A DNA stretch of 33,227 bases from Bacteroidales bacterium (GTDB taxonomy: Bacteria > Bacteroidota > Bacteroidia > Bacteroidales > F082). The notes under the pieces are model-generated. The model ran no database searches and was not told the origin of the DNA. It saw nothing but the letters and a program-made list of their open reading frames with translations. Numbering within the stretch: position 1 is the first letter of the stretch; each line of letters starts with the position of its first letter. Shown here in pieces: positions 28,093 to 33,227 of this stretch. A program made the position numbers and the translations under genes. The stretch covers positions 1 through 33,227 of the forward strand of contig JAOZNY010000006.1 of the NCBI GenBank assembly GCA_029933565.1. Reading direction: 5' to 3'.

Positions 28093-29732
28093 TATTTAAG
28101 ACCCAGCATTTTAGGTCCCTGTTTGAAATAAATATCAACAGGAATACCTGCGTCGTTTACCCTTTGAAGGTCGTCTTTTAACTGATCTTTAATTATTCCA
28201 TCTTTCTCTATCCATGCTTTTGCTGCCTCGTAATCTCCATCACCCTGCATTTTTAAAATCTTTTGTGTTAAATCAGCTGCTGCAATTTTCATTTTATCTA
28301 TGTCGGTGGTGTAAGTACCATCTTCGTTACGGACAAAAGCACCTTTTTCCATAAAATAATTAAATCTTAACATATTTGCCATTCCGTGTGCACTTGATGC
28401 GCCAAAACGAACAGAACGGAAAATACCGGCCATAAAAGTAACATAGTTGTCCATGAGGTCGGTATCGTTAAACTCACCCATTTTGTTGAGTTTGGTAACC
28501 AGAAATAAACCAAGAATATCGGCTTTGCCTTCCTCAATGGCTGAATACTTTTCCTTTAGTGCTTTACGTGCTGAGCCTTTTCCATTAATGGTATTTTTTA
28601 TTCCTAAACCATGAGCCACTTCGTGAAACATGGTGTTTGAGAAAAACGCATCAAAAGTGATGTGTTTCCTTTGATCTTTGGCAATTAAAACATCGGCAAT
28701 GGGAACAAGGATATTATCAAATTTAGCACGCATGGCATTTTTCAACTGTAACTTTCGAGTTCCTTTTTGTAACTGAACTCTTTCATCATTTGGTAAATTG
28801 ATGGCAATGGTCTTGCCGGCCATATTACAGTCGCCTGCATAGTAAATCACATCGTAGGCGTTGAGGTCAACATCTGAACCTGGTGTTTCTGCTTTGTAGG
28901 CATCTTCAACGGGCAATTCCTTTTGAAGTTGAGGGAGGAAGGCTGCGTATTTAGAGAGTCTGTCGCTCCACACAACATCTTTAACCAAAACAAACGATTC
29001 GTGAGCGGCTTTGTAGCCAAACAACCCATCAGTATAATTTTCAATGGGACCCACAACAATGTCCACAAGATTGTTTTTCATGCTCAGCCATGCCATATCA
29101 CTTTCAAAATAATCATCGGTAAGCAGAGCCTTAGAACGTAATGTTAAATAATTGGCAAAATCTTTATCATCGGCAAAGGAGGCCGCCTCCAGCAGTAAGC
29201 CTGCTGCTTTTTCTACATGTGACTTAAAGGCATCGTGATACCAAACGATGGTAAGTTTTCCTTCGTCGTTACGTTTAACAAGTGTGTAAAGGTTAGTTTT
29301 GTCGGGATTGTCCCAGGCTTCAAATTCCTCAACAGTCATGTCGTGGGGATAGAATTGTGCCCCAGCCGGCTTCTTTTCATAACCATCAATAAAAGGCGCA
29401 AGGTTGTTTAATTCGTCCCAAGGACCGTAATTAATCTCAGCATAACGACGAATATTGTTGTCATCTATTCCCGATAAAAAATCTTGTTTGTCCCCAATAT
29501 TTTCCAACCAGAATATTTCTTCCATCACATCAGCAGCCTGGAATAGTTTCTTTAGCATTTCCCTTTGATTGTCACTTAAGTGAGAAATATCGGTTGTAAG
29601 TTTTACCTCAGCATATTTTGCCATTTTATAAGTGGTTTTTTCTTTGTTTTCTGAGGTCTTTTTTTCTGCGTTATCGCATGAAGTCAATATCATTGAAAAC
29701 ATCATTACGAAAAGTAAACTATATTTAATCAT
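28092..29732 (-). CDS. Lipoprotein zinc metallopeptidase-like protein, M49 (DPP III)-related
   Basis: Lipobox LTSC; HEVAHGLG (HExxH) and AIEEGKADILGLF, the two zinc-binding motifs in M49-like arrangement. Confidence 0.75.
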   Translation of the reverse strand: MIKYSLLFVMMFSMILTSCDNAEKKTSENKEKTTYKMAKYAEVKLTTDISHLSDNQREMLKKLFQAADVMEEIFWLENIGDKQDFLSGIDDNNIRRYAEINYGPWDELNNLAPFIDGYEKKPAGAQFYPHDMTVEEFEAWDNPDKTNLYTLVKRNDEGKLTIVWYHDAFKSHVEKAAGLLLEAASFADDKDFANYLTLRSKALLTDDYFESDMAWLSMKNNLVDIVVGPIENYTDGLFGYKAAHESFVLVKDVVWSDRLSKYAAFLPQLQKELPVEDAYKAETPGSDVDLNAYDVIYYAGDCNMAGKTIAINLPNDERVQLQKGTRKLQLKNAMRAKFDNILVPIADVLIAKDQRKHITFDAFFSNTMFHEVAHGLGIKNTINGKGSARKALKEKYSAIEEGKADILGLFLVTKLNKMGEFNDTDLMDNYVTFMAGIFRSVRFGASSAHGMANMLRFNYFMEKGAFVRNEDGTYTTDIDKMKIAAADLTQKILKMQGDGDYEAAKAWIEKDGIIKDQLKDDLQRVNDAGIPVDIYFKQGPKMLGLK

Positions 29733-29900
29733 TTTATTAATTTTTTATCCAAAAAACGGATGGTTTGAAGTGCGAAGGTAAGAGTTTTAGACGCAGATTG
29801 CGCAGATATTTTATGATTTAGTTTTATGTGAAGACACTATTATTATTTGATTTTTAGTATTGGGATGATTGATTATTTGTTTGAAAAATGAGTTGCCATT

Positions 29901-31022
29901 TTATAAAAGAAACTCCTCCAAATTATATGGGCTTATGGTTTCGAAATAAGCAACTTGATAAGCTTTACTAAAAGTAAGTGGTATTTTTCCAGACTTTCGT
30001 GGATTTACTTTAAACTCAAAAACACTATATTGCCCATCCATTTCCTCAATAAGGTCTATTTCTTGTTGTTGTCGTGTCCTCCAAAAATAATGGCTTCCAT
30101 AAAACCCATCGTAGGAAGTTTTTTTTATTCTTTCGCTAATAATAAAATTTTCCCATAAAGCACCTTTATCTGTGCGTTTTTCCCAAGGAAGAAAATTACC
30201 AATTAAAGCATTGCGGATGCCATTATCGTGAAAGAATATTTTCTTGCCTTTTTTTATTTCGTTTCTAGTATTGCCACTAAGGGCATTAAGCCTGAAAATA
30301 ATAAAGGCTTTTTCAAGCAAATCAATATACCTTTCTACGGTTTCTTTATCAACTCCAACATTTCTGCTTAACTCAAGAAATGAAACCTCACTTCCTACCT
30401 GATGTGCCAGTAGTTTAAGTATTTTATCCAAAACAACGGGCTTCTTAATTTGTCCGAACGACAGAATGTCTTTGTATAAATAACTTCCTGCAAGATTTTT
30501 AAGCAGTTTTATTTCCTGTCCCTGACTAGTTACTATTTCAGGGTAATAACCATAAATCAATCGGGTGTTTAGCATTCGTTTTTCGGTAATTAACCCATGA
30601 TGGTTAACCATTTCCTGAAAAGATAAAGGAAATAAAATATATTCGAACTTCCTTCCGGTAAGAGGTTCGTTAATTGTATTTGCCAATTCAAGTGCTGAGG
30701 AACCGGAAACAAAAAGCCGCTTATCGCTTAAGTAATCAGTAATCAATTTCATTACTATTCCAATATTTGGTATCATTTGCGCTTCGTCGATAACAATGCT
30801 GTTGTAATTAGAAAACAGTTGGGTGAGTTGTAATGAATTTGTCCCTGTTAATAAATCCTTAGTGTCGGGTTCGTCACCATTCAAAAAAACCACTTTATCC
30901 TTTTTGCTGAACAAATTGTTCAATAGGGTTGTTTTGCCTACTTGTCGGGCTCCTAAAATTACAATTGCCTTTTTTTTATTGGTCTCTGATTTTATTAAAT
31001 GGATAATATTTCTTTCAATCAT
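29901..31022 (-). CDS. AAA-family ATPase with C-terminal DUF4143 (PD-(D/E)xK-like) domain, paralogue 1
   Basis: Walker A LGARQVGKTTLLN, Walker B SIVIDEAQ, QQQEIDLIEEMDGQYSVFEFKVNPRKSGK. Confidence 0.9.
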   Translation of the reverse strand: MIERNIIHLIKSETNKKKAIVILGARQVGKTTLLNNLFSKKDKVVFLNGDEPDTKDLLTGTNSLQLTQLFSNYNSIVIDEAQMIPNIGIVMKLITDYLSDKRLFVSGSSALELANTINEPLTGRKFEYILFPLSFQEMVNHHGLITEKRMLNTRLIYGYYPEIVTSQGQEIKLLKNLAGSYLYKDILSFGQIKKPVVLDKILKLLAHQVGSEVSFLELSRNVGVDKETVERYIDLLEKAFIIFRLNALSGNTRNEIKKGKKIFFHDNGIRNALIGNFLPWEKRTDKGALWENFIISERIKKTSYDGFYGSHYFWRTRQQQEIDLIEEMDGQYSVFEFKVNPRKSGKIPLTFSKAYQVAYFETISPYNLEEFLL

Positions 31023-31029
31023 AACTTTG

Positions 31030-31037
31030 CAAATATA
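31030..31037 (-). promoter_or_regulatory. Predicted -7 element (TATATTTG on the minus strand) of ATPase paralogue 1
   Basis: CAAATATA on plus strand, directly adjacent to the 31043-31124 palindrome array. Confidence 0.45.
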
Positions 31038-31042
31038 ATAAA

Positions 31043-31124
31043 TTTCGTATTGAAACGAAAAATGTTATGCTTATTTTCGTATTAAAACGAAAAATGTTAT
31101 GCCTTATTTCGTATTAAAACGAGA
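31043..31124. repeat. Three tandem 18-bp palindromes (TTTCGT-N6-ACGAAA), 32-bp period
   Basis: 31043-31060, 31075-31092, 31107-31124 (last arm ACGAGA); linker AATGTTATGC repeated. Confidence 0.92.
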
Positions 31125-31128
31125 AATA

Positions 31129-32433
31129 TTATTGTTGTGATGCAAGAAATGAGGCATAATAAATTGGAATAAATTCAAGTTTTTGGGTTTTCAATTTTCC
31201 TAATTCGCCATGAGAAAGAACGTAGGCGTTTTTAATATCGGCAAATTGATTCAATAATAGGTGCAGGCTTTTTAAACTTCCTGAACTACCACTTTTTACT
31301 TCAACGGGAATTATTTCGTTGTTTACGGCCAACAAATAATCAACTTCAGCACTACTGCTTTTCGATTGCCTTGCCCAATAATAAAGATTCTTCTGTCCGG
31401 CAGCCAAAAATTCCTGACCAACAAACTGCTCTGCCATCGCCCCTTGAAATACTGTATTAATATTATGTTTTATTTCCAGAAAACTATTGCTCAATCCGTT
31501 AAGATGAGCCATTAACCCAATGTCCAAAAAAACAGATTTGAATTTCTTTTCGTTTGCACCTGCTTCAAGAGGAAGGCCGGAAGGGCTTGTTGCCTTTATT
31601 TTACGGAGCAACCGGGCATTGGTAAGTGCGTTGAAAGCACTTTTTATTGTTGGGTTAGTAAAGCCACTTGCCAATTGCGAATACTTAATTTGTTTACCGG
31701 TAGATTTGGCGGCAGACGACAAAACTGTGTTCAGGCATTCAGTATTTACAGCAGGGGAGTATTTTGAAAAATCTTGAGCGTAAGTATAAAGTAAATCGGA
31801 ATGTATTTCGAATACCTCTGAAATTCTCCCCCCATTACTAAAATGTTTGACTGCTTCGGGCATACCTCCGACAAAAAAATAGGTAAACACATCCTCCAAA
31901 ATTGTTTGATGGATGATTGCCGAAAGTTGTTTGGGTTGTGAATTTATTATTTCATTCACCTGCTCTTTTCCATTTGCCCTTAAAAACTCAGAAAAACTCA
32001 TGGGTAACATTTCCTGGGTTTGAACCCTGCCCACAGGAAAGGGAATATTATTGAGTGTGAATTCAAGTAGCGAACCGGCTGCAATTACGTGAATTTCGGA
32101 TAGTTGTTCATAAAAATACCGTAATGACATTATTGCATTTGGACAGTTCTGTATTTCATCGAAAAATAAAAGGTCGTGTTCAGAATTGATTTTACTATTA
32201 AGCAAAACTTCCAGTTCGCCAATAATTCTACCAGCGTCTAAATCTTGCTCAAAGATGCCCTTCCATTTTGGGTTTTTCTCAAAGTTTACCTGATGTACTT
32301 TTCCTTTGTACTGTTTACCGAATTCCAGAATGCTGTAAGTTTTACCTACTTGCCTGGCTCCTCTAATTATCAAAGGTTTACGATGATCGGAGTTTTTCCA
32401 TTGTATTAATTTGTCCTGAATATCCCTCTCCAT
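31129..32433 (-). CDS. AAA-family ATPase with C-terminal DUF4143 (PD-(D/E)xK-like) domain, paralogue 2
   Basis: Walker A RGARQVGKTYSILE, Walker B LLFFDEIQNCP, SSSAEVDYLLAVNNEIIPVEVKSGSSGSLKSL. Confidence 0.92.
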   Translation of the reverse strand: MERDIQDKLIQWKNSDHRKPLIIRGARQVGKTYSILEFGKQYKGKVHQVNFEKNPKWKGIFEQDLDAGRIIGELEVLLNSKINSEHDLLFFDEIQNCPNAIMSLRYFYEQLSEIHVIAAGSLLEFTLNNIPFPVGRVQTQEMLPMSFSEFLRANGKEQVNEIINSQPKQLSAIIHQTILEDVFTYFFVGGMPEAVKHFSNGGRISEVFEIHSDLLYTYAQDFSKYSPAVNTECLNTVLSSAAKSTGKQIKYSQLASGFTNPTIKSAFNALTNARLLRKIKATSPSGLPLEAGANEKKFKSVFLDIGLMAHLNGLSNSFLEIKHNINTVFQGAMAEQFVGQEFLAAGQKNLYYWARQSKSSSAEVDYLLAVNNEIIPVEVKSGSSGSLKSLHLLLNQFADIKNAYVLSHGELGKLKTQKLEFIPIYYASFLASQQ

Positions 32434-32450
32434 CTCAATTGTTTTTTGAG

Positions 32451-32481
32451 CAAAGATAGTCTATTTACTTTAAAAACACAA
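32451..32481 (-). promoter_or_regulatory. Predicted promoter of ATPase paralogue 2 (minus strand TTG-N20-TATCTTTG)
   Basis: CAAAGATA at 32451-32458 and CAA at 32479-32481 on plus strand; the latter lies within repeat copy 1. Confidence 0.5.
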
Positions 32482-32553
32482 GGGTCTTTTTAAAATGATA
32501 CTTTAAAAACACAAGGGTCTTTTTAAAATGATACTTTAAAAAGGAAGGGGTGA
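32466..32553. repeat. Perfect 33-bp tandem repeat (two full copies plus partial third) with internal inverted arms
   Basis: TACTTTAAAAACACAAGGGTCTTTTTAAAATGA at 32466-32498 and 32499-32531 (identical); partial TACTTTAAAAA... from 32532. Arms ACTTTAAAAA/TTTTTAAAAT (9/10). Confidence 0.95.
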
Positions 32554-32592
32554 TACATTAACATTATCAAATATATAAAAAAATTTCTATCG

Positions 32593-33225
32593 CTAATTCT
32601 GTTTTTTAATCTTATCATCTTTCGACAAGCCCTCCAAAACTTCAATATTAATTCCATCGGAAAGGCCAGTTTTAATGTATCTCTTTTCAAATACTTGTGG
32701 CTCTATTTCCACCTCTACAAAAACAGTATCATTTTCAAACTGAAGAAGACTTTCGGAAATTGCTAAAACACTGTCGACCCTGTTAAGTACAATATTTGCA
32801 TTTGCGCTGTAACCTGCTCTGATAAATTGATTTTCCAGAAGTTTCACATCAGCCTTAATTTCGAATTGAACGGCACCATTTACCTCAGCACCCTTTGGGG
32901 AAATATGTTCAAGCATTGCTTCAAACTCCACATCTTCGAGTGCACCAATAACAAGAATTAAAGGCATTCCCTCTTTAATTTTTCCTACTTCCGACTCATC
33001 GATATTTCCTTCAAAAACCATTTCTCCCATATCGGCAATATTTGCAATTGTTGTTCCTGCATTAAAGTTATTAGCCTCAATTACCTGATATCCAATCTCA
33101 ACAGGAATAGCCAAAATCATTCCATCTATGGTTGCTTTTACAAGAGTATTTGTCTGTCCTCCTGAGTTTTTTGTCTGACCTTCCAGAATTAACTCAAGGG
33201 TTTCCTGTGCTGTTTCCAGTTCTTC
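32593..33225 (-). CDS. HlyD-type efflux periplasmic adaptor subunit (partial, N-terminus beyond window)
   Basis: ATIDGMILAIPVEIGYQVIEANNFNAGTTIANIADMGEMVFEGNIDESEVGKI; frame stays open upstream of the listed Met to the window end (EELETAQETLELILEGQTKNSGGQTNTLVKATIDGM). Confidence 0.85.
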   Translation of the reverse strand, partial: EELETAQETLELILEGQTKNSGGQTNTLVKATIDGMILAIPVEIGYQVIEANNFNAGTTIANIADMGEMVFEGNIDESEVGKIKEGMPLILVIGALEDVEFEAMLEHISPKGAEVNGAVQFEIKADVKLLENQFIRAGYSANANIVLNRVDSVLAISESLLQFENDTVFVEVEIEPQVFEKRYIKTGLSDGINIEVLEGLSKDDKIKKQN

Positions 33226-33227
33226 GA

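Noticed and set aside
31043-32553. Possible CRISPR arrays
   Set aside because: Repeats are contiguous tandem units with identical linkers, not repeats separated by variable spacers; no cas genes.

Overview
Bacteroidota-type chromosomal window (AT-rich, repeated TAnnTTTG-like -7 elements, no Shine-Dalgarno signal relied on). Mostly housekeeping and metabolic genes: a membrane-anchored MutS-like ATPase, a HipBA-type toxin-antitoxin pair, an outer-membrane beta-barrel protein, a two-gene glycyl-radical enzyme/activase operon, the mce-mmdADCB sodium-pumping methylmalonyl-CoA decarboxylase operon, a RelE/ParE-type TA pair, uridine kinase, DUF1289 protein, tryptophanase, HdeD-like protein, RecJ, a MacB/FtsX-like permease, PurH, MreBCD, an S46 dipeptidyl-peptidase, a secreted PPC-like protein with a tripartite C-terminus, an M49-like lipoprotein, two neighbouring AAA/DUF4143 ATPases, and the edge of an HlyD-type efflux adaptor. 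The best hunt candidates are: (1) the two AAA-ATPase/PD-(D/E)xK-like genes, each preceded by its own, sequence-unrelated tandem array of palindromes with a 32- or 33-bp period covering the predicted -33 promoter position; (2) an attenuator-like leader (short ORF plus intrinsic-terminator-like hairpin) in front of tryptophanase; (3) a glycyl-radical activase whose conserved N-terminus is open upstream but has no ATG/GTG/TTG start; (4) a 79-bp repeat core (76/79 identical) in two copies 27 kb apart that can fold as a three-way junction. No tools were run; family assignments come from motif recognition.
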